Assembly (NCBI GenBank): GCA_965223435.1
Contig: CBDCWQ010000020.1
Coordinates: 248,001 to 312,000, forward strand
Length of the DNA stretch: 64,000 nt
Reading direction: 5' to 3'
From: CBDCWQ01 sp965223435
GTDB lineage: Bacteria > Myxococcota > Kuafuiibacteriia > Kuafuiibacteriales > Kuafuiibacteriaceae
Shown: positions 53,001-60,870 of the stretch, in pieces
Position numbering within the stretch: position 1 is the stretch's first letter
How the letters are laid out: each line of letters starts with the position of its first letter
Notes under the pieces: generated by a model
Told to the model about the DNA's origin: nothing
The model's input: the letters and a program-made list of their open reading frames with translations, nothing else
Databases searched by the model: none
Translations under genes and position numbers: made by a program

Positions 53001-55436
53001 GGCTCCGGTATCGTCGGCACCCTAGCCATGTTCAAGAGCATCACGACCTTAGAGCAAAATTACGGAACCGATCTCGCCGCGAAGCTTGATGAACTCCGGG
53101 CCGATGTCAAACGAGACTATGGCGACCTCTTCGAACCAGCCATGCTCGTGCCGATGGGTTCGGTGAGTCAAGAAGTCTATGTTCAGCCGTTTCTCAAACG
53201 CGTCAGCCAAGAAGACGCCGAGATTCAATGGACCGAAACGGAGGTCGACGTGACCAAGATCAAGAATCTCCCGAAGGCTGCCATCAAGGATGAGAAATTC
53301 CTGGACCTCGATTGGTACCTCGATCGGTTCACCGGCCCGACCGCTGGGCTAGAGGATCTATTGGCCGTTCGAGGCGAAGCCATCAAAGCTCCCGGCGCAT
53401 ACTTTGCGTCTCGGGTGCAAGGTGGCGCGGGGAAGTTGTTTTTCGGCGATTATATTGGGCAGGGCCGTATCGTTCTTCGCATGTACGCTCGAACCGATGG
53501 GCACCCCGCTGCCTTTGAAGAAGAGGAAACGCACGCCCATTTGTCGTCGCCTAAAGAGACAGGCACGAAGCTCACCGCAGCCCGCGTGCGGGCACTTCAA
53601 GGCGATGCCTTTCGTATCAACTACGCCCGACCCACAAAAGGGCAGCAACCGCTTTTTTACGATCTGCCTGTGGAGTCTTCCGGTGCTCTCTCGGACGAGG
53701 TCTACGAAAAACTGGTTGAGAAACTTGCGTTGCTGGTCAATGAAAAACAGATCGACAAATGGGGGAATACTTCCGCTTGGGCCAACCGATCCAACCTCGT
53801 TCTCGAGGACAATGCTCTCAAGCTGGCTTTTGGGCCAACGCTCGTCACGAACCCCGTCGACCCCATAAACCGCGAGTTTTCGGGATTGAGCACCATGGAA
53901 ATCGGGGAAGACGAAACGGGGAAGCCAGCGATTTGGATCAGGATGGTGACCGGGCACCCCAATGCCTTTCTTCATGCTTCGCCAATGGACCACGCGACCC
54001 ACCAACCCATTTGGCCAAAGGACGCTGAGGACGAATCAGACGAAGAGGAACTGGACTCACGATACGACGAGGCCGAAATCGATAGCCAAGTCATGACCCC
54101 GACGCTTCCCAAACTTCTTGAGCTTTCGAAAGGTCGCTTTGATGCCAGAACGGACGAAGGCAAGAAACTCTTCGCCAAGATGTTCGGCGATGGATTTTCT
54201 ACCCATGTTGGGGTTTTGGGGGCCGCGTTACCGGGTGAACTCGAGTATATTCTCCAACCCAAAAACGAAAAGGGATGGCAACGGGTTGTGGTGGATCCAA
54301 ACGTACATGATATTCCCCTTACAGCACAACATCGTGACGGAACCATTGACCTTGCCTATTGGCTCCGGGAAGAAACGTTTTACCGGCATCACGAGTTGCC
54401 GCGCAGCGAGCCTATTTTTGCTGCTGAGCTGGTCACCCTCGAAAAAGCCGAGCCCGGCGATGTCCGTGGTTCAGTGGAGATTGTGCACTATTTCCATCCA
54501 ACGGATCACTGGAACAATCCATACGCTGACTGGGGCGACAGTAAGAACGACATGTCCATTCGTCTCGCGGATCGCCGTCCGCCGGAGGCACTTGCTTTCG
54601 TCGACGAACACGTGGATGTTATGCTCGATCAGCTCGAGGCAAAATTTGACCGCGCGCCTGACCCGGCAGATGTTACGCCCTACCACGACCGGCTACATAC
54701 GGAAGAGGTGATGGCGTTTGCCATTCGTATCCTCCGAATCGTGCAACAAACTGAGCCCATTTTTGTGTCGGAGTGGATCATCCGTTTGGCCAAAATCGCT
54801 GCAGTGTATCATGAGTGGCATCAGTACTACGCGCTCGGTCCCCGCGGAGAACGAAAGCGCTACGACGCCATCAACAAGGGCAAGAGCGCCGACGCAGCCA
54901 GCGCGTGGATGAAAAAAAGCTCCTGGTTCACCGAAGCCGATATCACGATGGTTGAAAAGGCCATTGAGAAGACGCATTCCCCCTTCATCCACGATTACCT
55001 CCATCCCTTTTTCTTCTTCACTGAAAAAACGCCGCTTATTGCCCTCGTCTTGCGCCTCGCCGAATTCGACATGGGCGCAGCCATGCCGCATCCTTGGATG
55101 ATAGAGCGAATCCATAAGGCTTTCCGCGAAAAGAATATTGACATGCTCGAGGCGTTGACGCTCGCCAGGGAGCCCTTGTCCAAAAGCGTGCTAAAAGACT
55201 ATGCCGATCGGGTCATCGTCTACTACGGTGTGGTCCTGGATCGCATTCGCAAACGTCAAAAAGATCTCAACCACAGCGTACTTTATTTTCCCGAGCACTC
55301 GAAAGAACCTGTCAAAGCGCTTTTCGATTTCGATCAGACTTATACGGACGTGCAAGCTCAAAGAGAATTCTTGCGCGAACAAACACCCGAGGAAGTCCTG
55401 AGAATTGTTGGATACTCCGGCCCCGGGCTGCCTTGA
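47031..55436 (+). CDS. Giant exported multidomain protein: Asp-box propeller, toroid-like domain, HD-phosphohydrolase-like C-terminus
   Basis: A 2,801-aa protein starting at a GTG with AAGGAG 8 bp upstream. The N-terminus (MSNLDRRKRRSVLQLG, then a hydrophobic stretch to about residue 35) is a probable signal peptide. Residues 40-200 carry two GWN-type modules (VEPGWNALPVI, VAEGWHAVHFI) as in the paralogue. About 230-800 looks like a beta-propeller with BNR/Asp boxes (TSDDGQVWASP near 660, SRDQGHTWNVD near 719). About 915-1490 matches residues 250-835 of the protein at 772-4356. A Pro-rich linker lies near 1815-1835. About 1,000 residues after it are unrecognised. Near 2550-2650, YHDRLHTEEV (His2552, His2556), AAVYHEWHQY (His2594) and VEKAIEKTHSP recall HD phosphohydrolases. 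No membrane anchor is seen; function is unknown. Confidence 0.85.
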   Translation: MSNLDRRKRRSVLQLGTSLGFCVSLAAQGSISEAQSPAELRLRVEPGWNALPVIETPTDADTPLWSSMSTQDSQQRVSDIESTVFSPISEPQLMVGDGAFESQAVHWVFASQAQDLTLPSPQETVEKNTEQTRTSSSTVAEGWHAVHFIKTHIYDDPQVDRVLRWDPSAKAYKDLSVGDRLEPTVMYWLYRSAPGMLSFSVLGGTARTPQPLTTASEVESQKTPRSLVEGAPVIGLGDFETPSVATKNDVHAAMPKSVITGHGEKTMIHLAYIAKDAQGDHIEVLHSLKSGRAGSFRRDQGRRVATASPGWTITELAVAASSEKLVVAWIEKGREGDKTLMRIQKKQLMFTGAQEPTLSIVQGPPGVGEADPSWKRTLSLALDPDGHVHMTWNQANQVLYAYDFEIERTPDGRPLNVFNQHVRTPATEIVKYKAQYAPRADGRCDCEGCWCDESYPIRDEPDPKKDGQPRGPYIDRTHEAYAYAPSLHIDPKSVMIIAKQLRLWEDHPVPSEAWQHMLAKPIYSTTIVQRAQPTKWVQGWRQTWKTAYEPGDEHRWAGLGFQYQYLYQGTWHEDDQIVFAHRFLDREDTKSPAKKEHSAHHPVAPWNLSVVDGDFAPQVSQKPSYPKVAHMPSGSLIAVYEKGPQHDANQADGNPLFYATSDDGQVWASPKNLLAEGEPLAGYLPQVAISGRGEIGVAYYRPSLSTDLGISGRVQIARSRDQGHTWNVDTLNEERRTERLLDVAPLHGTTLDTETTTKAAYSDHYAGEPSLTADGDLFFAAFVHQAKEAHKRNRILTTRASRDQSVRQLDATVERPSSATSAPPTVKVALVNKHHVKVYDAPPEELVTAVEASLEASPQRPLWASNSGAPAQANAALTSSPLPMQVELVEGEAVVSWAPADGLHTDEAVPPNPGLNYTKAIAERESLIRRTTLQASEGGRYYYADFHPPLSREGAYQVEYRPANHRFGDDQVPFDPRASPLYEGDDPDSIHLAGFERVWVYTLGIALAQLSRSQTVPGLTTPGHRARTQAMARYLCGHAVVDQANPQELKGWHFSWNTTGDSFKDPRLVTGANAWAIHGLGVFITSEAFADLPQDEEQAWFRQCYQSALLGLQRHRRTFEVGHQARQVSLMTAGWSTRGLEAVDRPFPIQGDGETSPIEAHHERWAYYSVVDAIGYDVYDEAQPPVLKACTHSSLCSAADIPEDAWQSFTLSEHAWARLKQPEIARNVVTEHNLDVLSVLNHALNHNGALGLNNKGALEAWRNEVRDGIFYALWDQVPPSKLAYLAEREPHKQAWLKDEASTDAKSPMGRIVTGGAFQEDGTFSKSSHTAIDNCSWLALSVDYRDLPSSDEGTPSIYVSRLERCLQYTILRFAKKMGFSDSGPQYYGTHYFQNAFRDPYINPSDLQESSYHLEATMGLILGLHRFVGAHPEVQSAEGLEYEAKRLWANAQTFTRDHGFPYSSQRIQDLSTLLSSSTAILWFIDVHDALETPPSSFPPAALAMGQSFFGSASFLGGLETSLALGPRPEAAAYWVYGVEVIKQLGAREALKLVLTEILATGVFTAITGEIHQEEINDLVDQLLVDENHNVVVVEEHVPFEVPAGYAYVGRTPPLEPSNPKDYYTSVREIVSAYPSYWEEAFSDSIIANLGFGVGSTTEEQEEAAQALRAMFQNAIPQDVILQKTWDGIEVYRKLRLFQPLDRFYQAPRGVVLHLSPDHEGPKLIHHQPGSWTNWYEGEIAASDIPEAYKDTYIQWIHQWLLDIVLGVPSCKQHRVSDAFGVTVPSRCPDKPPGWDHWRTEATKDIPKGGLIGAPSITPPPAPPPRHPPQDTGGFFGPQQKLTLELLRKVVGQKYLPNSLSPENPHAEQNFQAKVLLAWQAIYEPESQYDIHGYYAKDPEYNNVLWNIGFGTPLFARNYEKSPDEKWDEYDTMTARFYNPPSLVQATVTGPRLDPQIWVAYRKKWDLPVIPAANYGVYAERSEAVVPAHAGNEGSGIVGTLAMFKSITTLEQNYGTDLAAKLDELRADVKRDYGDLFEPAMLVPMGSVSQEVYVQPFLKRVSQEDAEIQWTETEVDVTKIKNLPKAAIKDEKFLDLDWYLDRFTGPTAGLEDLLAVRGEAIKAPGAYFASRVQGGAGKLFFGDYIGQGRIVLRMYARTDGHPAAFEEEETHAHLSSPKETGTKLTAARVRALQGDAFRINYARPTKGQQPLFYDLPVESSGALSDEVYEKLVEKLALLVNEKQIDKWGNTSAWANRSNLVLEDNALKLAFGPTLVTNPVDPINREFSGLSTMEIGEDETGKPAIWIRMVTGHPNAFLHASPMDHATHQPIWPKDAEDESDEEELDSRYDEAEIDSQVMTPTLPKLLELSKGRFDARTDEGKKLFAKMFGDGFSTHVGVLGAALPGELEYILQPKNEKGWQRVVVDPNVHDIPLTAQHRDGTIDLAYWLREETFYRHHELPRSEPIFAAELVTLEKAEPGDVRGSVEIVHYFHPTDHWNNPYADWGDSKNDMSIRLADRRPPEALAFVDEHVDVMLDQLEAKFDRAPDPADVTPYHDRLHTEEVMAFAIRILRIVQQTEPIFVSEWIIRLAKIAAVYHEWHQYYALGPRGERKRYDAINKGKSADAASAWMKKSSWFTEADITMVEKAIEKTHSPFIHDYLHPFFFFTEKTPLIALVLRLAEFDMGAAMPHPWMIERIHKAFREKNIDMLEALTLAREPLSKSVLKDYADRVIVYYGVVLDRIRKRQKDLNHSVLYFPEHSKEPVKALFDFDQTYTDVQAQREFLREQTPEEVLRIVGYSGPGLP

Positions 55437-55475
55437 AATCGATTTTGGGGCGAACCCATTGGGGGCCACGATGGT

Positions 55476-56021
55476 CTATTTTTTGAGCGAACGGGTGTAG
55501 GCGATGATGGCCTCGATTTGTCCGGGGTCGAAGACCTCGCCGAATCCGGGCATCTTGCCTTTGCCCTTCTTGATGAGGTGGGCGATGTCTTCATCTTTGA
55601 GCCTGGCATGCAGCGCAGGAGAGGTGTGGTCGCCAATGCTGGGAAGCATCTTGCGCATGACGCGGCCGGAGCCATCGGGTCCATGACAGTTGGCGCATGC
55701 CTTGAGGTATAGCTTTTGACCTTGTTCCAGATCGGGCTTGGTTCCGCCGGTGCGGGTGGCCGTCTTTTTCGGCTGACCGGGGGCGGACGCGGCGTGGCCC
55801 GGGTGAGTCGGGGCGGACGCGGCCTGTCGCTCTCCCGCGCTTGGGGTCGGCGTGGCGGCTTTGGCGGTGGCGCCCGAGGCCGACAGACCGCTGGGCTTCG
55901 TGCCCTCCGAAGCGGGGGTTGCGCCGGAAGGGGACGATGCTTCGCAGCCGAGCGTGAGCGCGGCGGCCAGCGGGAGAAGGACAAGTGTCTGAGTGAATGG
56001 GTGCATAGAAGAGGCCATCAT
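55476..56021 (-). CDS. Exported c-type cytochrome, single heme
   Basis: A 181-aa periplasmic electron carrier. The N-terminus PFTQTLVLLPLAAALTLGC is a signal peptide with an imperfect lipobox (TLGC), so it may be a lipoprotein. An Ala/Ser/Thr/Pro-rich linker of about 70 aa leads to a class I cytochrome c domain with heme site CANCH, axial Met candidates in GKMPGF, and the closing helix IEAIIAYTRSLKK. The ATG at 56021 (MMASSM) is preceded by GGGA; a Met at 56006 is the alternative. It lies 100 bp downstream of the glutamate dehydrogenase gene on the same strand and faces the giant protein gene. Confidence 0.9.
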   Translation of the reverse strand: MMASSMHPFTQTLVLLPLAAALTLGCEASSPSGATPASEGTKPSGLSASGATAKAATPTPSAGERQAASAPTHPGHAASAPGQPKKTATRTGGTKPDLEQGQKLYLKACANCHGPDGSGRVMRKMLPSIGDHTSPALHARLKDEDIAHLIKKGKGKMPGFGEVFDPGQIEAIIAYTRSLKK

Positions 56022-56120
56022 TGCGGGTTCCCGAGGGGTCGTTGAGGCCAGGTCCTTAACACGGCCCTTTTGGTCCGCCAAGCCTTGTCTGGGCGAGGCA
56101 CCGGCTACCGAAACAGCCCT

Positions 56121-57443
<1,323 letters not shown>

Positions 57444-57493
57444 CGGCTATCCTTCGGGCGTACGGGCTTGGGTGAACGCGGGGGGCGCCGCCA

Positions 57494-57787
57494 TCAGTTG
57501 GGGCAACCCGACGCGCACGTGGCCTTTCGGGCGCCGCACTTGTCTTGGCATTCGGTGACGCCTGCTTCGTGGGCGTTGATGCAGTCGGCACGGCACGCCT
57601 CGTACCAGCTTTGGCACTGGCCCTGTGTGCACCCGGTATAGGGGGTCCAGCGTTCAGACTTCATCGAAGCGCTGCAGGCGAAGAGCAGACTGAGGGCCGG
57701 CAGCGTGAGGAGACCGTACCTCGGCTTTCGACCGCCGACGCGGTTGCAAAAGAAGTGGGCCAAGGGATGGAGCCACGGGGCGCGCAT
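57494..57787 (-). CDS. Small Cys-rich lipoprotein
   Basis: A 97-aa protein with a signal peptide and lipobox (LLTLPALSLLFAC, acylated Cys38). The mature part has eight further Cys in the order CX4C-X6-CX3C-X10-CX3C-X6-CX3C, a regular pattern suggesting a disulfide-stapled helical hairpin. I do not recognise the family. It lies 50 bp upstream of gdhA and may be co-transcribed with it. The start could be shorter than the ATG at 57787, since a long N-region precedes the hydrophobic core. Confidence 0.7.
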   Translation of the reverse strand: MRAPWLHPLAHFFCNRVGGRKPRYGLLTLPALSLLFACSASMKSERWTPYTGCTQGQCQSWYEACRADCINAHEAGVTECQDKCGARKATCASGCPN

Positions 57788-57904
57788 GCACCAGACGGTA
57801 GCATCACGCCTGGGCGAACGCGACTTTCGCCGCCCGCTTGACTATCTTCCCCGTAACATGGTGCACCCCCCACTGGGAATTTCTCGTACCAAAGAGGTGT
57901 AGGG

Positions 57905-59572
57905 ATGCGTACGTATGGTTCGATACTGGGTGTGGCGCTGTGCGGTCTATGGATGGTGGGCTGTTCAAAAATCAGCGATTGTGGACACGACGCCCAGGCC
58001 TGCGCGTCCATGCTCGTGGAGGCGAAAGCGGCATGTGCGGAGACCTTTAAGCGCCGGATCAGCGACCGGGAGCGAAAGATCTGTGAACGGGCCATTCGGG
58101 TGGTTGGCAAGAAGCAGGCGGTTTCTGCCCGTCCGGGCCTGGAGGCTATTCTGGCGGCGCCCGACACCAATGTGGCGGGCGACGATCATCGCCGACTGGC
58201 GGCCAAAGCATTGGGAGAGTTGGGTGACCCCCAGGCCGTGGATGCCCTATTGGCCGCGTTGGATCTCACGGAGCGCACGGGCTCCAGTGCGAAGCACAAA
58301 GCGATTCAGCGGGCCAACGAGGCGATTGCTACGGCCTTAGGACGGCTCAAGGATCGGCGGGCTACCGCGAAACTGCTCGAGGTCCTGAAACGGAGCACCG
58401 ACGACTACGTTGTGCTGAAAGCGGTGCGGGCACTCGGTACCCTTCGAGATCCAACCTCCGTGGCCTCTTTGGCCCAGATTGCGCTGTCTCACGAGAACAA
58501 GTTCATGCGAAAAAATGCGGTCATTGCTTTGGGGGATATCGGATCTGCCGAAGGCGCTGACGCGTTGATTCAAGCGCTGTTCATCGAATATCGAGGGGTC
58601 TCTTACTACCAAGATGCTTCTTTTGCGCTGTTCCAGATCGGCCCCAAGGTGGTCGATGCCCTCCTTGAAACCATGCGTGGCAACAACGCCCAGGTCAACG
58701 CGTATTTCGCGCGTACCAAAGGGCTTCGTGACACCGCCATAAAGACCAAGTGCGCCGTGGTCCTTTCCGATCTCGGGGACCGGCGCGCAGTACCTTTGTT
58801 GCTCGCCGCTTTTCAGACCGGCATCAAGACCCGCGACCAGCTGCTGGTGGCGTACGTCGCCGATGCGCTTGGCGCCCTCGGGGCGAAAGAGGCCGTCCCG
58901 GTGCTTGTACAAGAAATGACGTCGCTTGATCCCTCGCGTCGCCGGCCCATCATGAGGGCACTCAACCGCATCGGCGACCGCGCCCCGGTGCCTGAGATGA
59001 TCGATGCCATGACCCGTACGCATTTCGTGACCAAGTGTGTGAAGGACGGCGTTGCCGGCAAAGACGCCTGCGCCAGCGACGAGTTGGTGTCGGCCCAAGC
59101 ACGTGAGGTCGCCGCAGACTTTGCGTCGATGCTCGCTTCCCAGGAGCACCTCGAGTCCTTCAAAACGGTGGCCCAAGCGGAGAAAAATCCCAAGCTCAGA
59201 ACCCATTTTGAAACCCGTCTCAAGCTCGTGGCCCTGGCCGCCGAATGCAAGACTGGCCCCGAGTGCTGGGCCAAAAAACTCGAGGACCCAGACCCTCTTT
59301 TGCGCGAAAAAGCGGCCTGGGAACTTTCTCGGGCCTCGTCTCCCAGTGCGATTCCCGCCCTTCGCCGGGCGCTTGGCGACAAAAAGCCCGCAGTACGCTT
59401 TGCGGCCATCGTCGCCTACCGCCGAAGCGGTGACAAAAGTGCCATCCCCGACATCGAAAAGCGTCTCGTAGATGAGGAATCGCGCGCCGATTTTCTCAAG
59501 GTCAACCAGGAGCTCAAGCGGCTTTTGGTTTTCCTTCGAAGAACCCAAACGCCGCCTCCCGGCGAGAGATGA
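57905..59572 (+). CDS. HEAT-repeat lipoprotein
   Basis: A 555-aa protein with a signal peptide ending in WMVGC (lipobox-like, Cys20). The mature part is an array of HEAT/PBS-lyase-type repeats: RRLAAKALGELGDPQAVDAL, IATALGRLKDRRATAKLLE, MRKNAVIALGDIGSAEGADA and VAYVADALGALGAKEAVPVL are clear units, and more occur near the C-terminus. Four Cys in the 20-60 region and a pair in AECKTGPECW may form disulfides. Such proteins are scaffolds on the periplasmic side of a membrane; the partner is unknown. GAGG lies 7-8 bp before the ATG. Confidence 0.88.
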   Translation: MRTYGSILGVALCGLWMVGCSKISDCGHDAQACASMLVEAKAACAETFKRRISDRERKICERAIRVVGKKQAVSARPGLEAILAAPDTNVAGDDHRRLAAKALGELGDPQAVDALLAALDLTERTGSSAKHKAIQRANEAIATALGRLKDRRATAKLLEVLKRSTDDYVVLKAVRALGTLRDPTSVASLAQIALSHENKFMRKNAVIALGDIGSAEGADALIQALFIEYRGVSYYQDASFALFQIGPKVVDALLETMRGNNAQVNAYFARTKGLRDTAIKTKCAVVLSDLGDRRAVPLLLAAFQTGIKTRDQLLVAYVADALGALGAKEAVPVLVQEMTSLDPSRRRPIMRALNRIGDRAPVPEMIDAMTRTHFVTKCVKDGVAGKDACASDELVSAQAREVAADFASMLASQEHLESFKTVAQAEKNPKLRTHFETRLKLVALAAECKTGPECWAKKLEDPDPLLREKAAWELSRASSPSAIPALRRALGDKKPAVRFAAIVAYRRSGDKSAIPDIEKRLVDEESRADFLKVNQELKRLLVFLRRTQTPPPGER

Positions 59573-59845
59573 TTTCAGTCGACCAGAAAAGATGTGCCGT
59601 GCGTCGGCGGCTTACGGAAGCCACCAGTCGACGCCCCATCCGGGTTTTTTGTAGGGCGGTATCCTCGGCTCCCTTCGATGGCGATCGCGTCTGCAGTGGA
59701 TGCGCGTTGCTTCGGGCGCCCTCCTTACGGGGCCCGGCCCGAAGTCACCGGCCCACCCGTAGTCCTCAGCTCGCGCGCAAGTCGGGGGGGGGGGCGGCCG
59801 TATACGAGGCAAAGGAGCCGGGGGGTTGGCGTCGGTGATGTCTCT

Positions 59846-60790
59846 TTAGGGTGCACTGCCTTTTTTGGGGGAGGGTGGGGATTGGAGTCGAACGCGTAGT
59901 GGTGTTTTTTTGGTCGTTCCCGCAGGCGTGATGCCTGAGAGGCCGGTGCTGCGCTGGCGGGTGCCTGGCGGGCGCATTCGGGCGAGCTTGGGGAAAGCGT
60001 GGTCACTCAGCCACTGAAAGAATAGATCGCGGCCGCCCACTTTGGCCAACCAGGTGAGCCCGTCGTGAAGCGCGGCGTCTATGGGGGTCGCGGTGACGGT
60101 GCGGGTAAGTGCGTGCTGCCACACCACCGAGCCGTTCTTGACGTGCTCAAGGTGGATGGCGACGCGCACGGCGCGTTCGTCTTGGGAGGTGAGGGCGTCT
60201 CGGGCGCCCGCTTTGATGACAAAGTCCGCATTTTTCAGCGGAACCACCAAGAAGGGGATGGACGCTTCGCTGAACACGGCCTTGAAGGTCTTGGCCACCA
60301 GCGCACGTGGGACGGTGGCGCCCCGCGTTAACACTGCCGCATGGATGGGTTGGCCGTGGGTTTTGGAGAACAGGCGTTGGGCGCGGGGGTGCAGGGGAAA
60401 GCTTTGGTCTATCCATGCCCGAAGCCCCGGTTCGGTGAGTTCGAGACGGGAGAAGGTCGAGATCGCCTGGATGATGCGATCCTGGGCTGGGGTCTTTTTG
60501 GCATGCAAGAATCGGTTGCGAAGGACAGTGGCTGCGATCCGCAAGTCGAGGGCGCGAACCAAGCGGGCGTGGGCCCCGACCCGTTCTTTTTCAGCCTTCA
60601 AGATTTCGAGTGCGTTTGGGGTGCCGCGCTTCGGATCACGCTCAGCCTGGGATGCGGACCTCACCTTGGCTCGAAGCTCACGGGGGAGCACGGGATCGCT
60701 GCTTTCGGCGTATGCTTGGTGGGATGTTCCCGAACCTACGCCCAAGATCAAAAAGAAAAACCACCCCCTGTTTTTGCTTTGGGTACCCAC
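59846..60790 (-). CDS. Exported protein of unknown function
   Basis: A 314-aa protein with a signal peptide (NRGWFFFLILGVGSGTSHQA, cleavage after YAE or AYA). Residues 35-130 are helical and basic. About 150-280 alternate strands and helices (PIHAAVLTRGATVPRAL, IPFLVVPLKNADFVIKAG, RAVRVAIHLEHVKNGSVVWQ), recalling small periplasmic domains with two similar halves. The tail is Pro/Arg/Lys-rich. I do not recognise the family. It lies 80 bp downstream of the large lipoprotein gene on the same strand. Opposite-strand frames here look like shadows. Confidence 0.7.
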   Translation of the reverse strand: MGTQSKNRGWFFFLILGVGSGTSHQAYAESSDPVLPRELRAKVRSASQAERDPKRGTPNALEILKAEKERVGAHARLVRALDLRIAATVLRNRFLHAKKTPAQDRIIQAISTFSRLELTEPGLRAWIDQSFPLHPRAQRLFSKTHGQPIHAAVLTRGATVPRALVAKTFKAVFSEASIPFLVVPLKNADFVIKAGARDALTSQDERAVRVAIHLEHVKNGSVVWQHALTRTVTATPIDAALHDGLTWLAKVGGRDLFFQWLSDHAFPKLARMRPPGTRQRSTGLSGITPAGTTKKTPLRVRLQSPPSPKKGSAP

Positions 60791-60870
60791 GGGGCGCCAT
60801 GCTGTTCAATGGGTGTCCTTTTGGCAAATGGAAAACCGAAAAGCATGATCTGCCGAATGGGAGACACTTC

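Noticed and set aside
60081..60848. Plus-strand frame opposite the exported unknown protein
   Set aside because: The minus strand has a signal peptide and better composition; the plus frame is Ser/Arg/Trp-rich shadow sequence.
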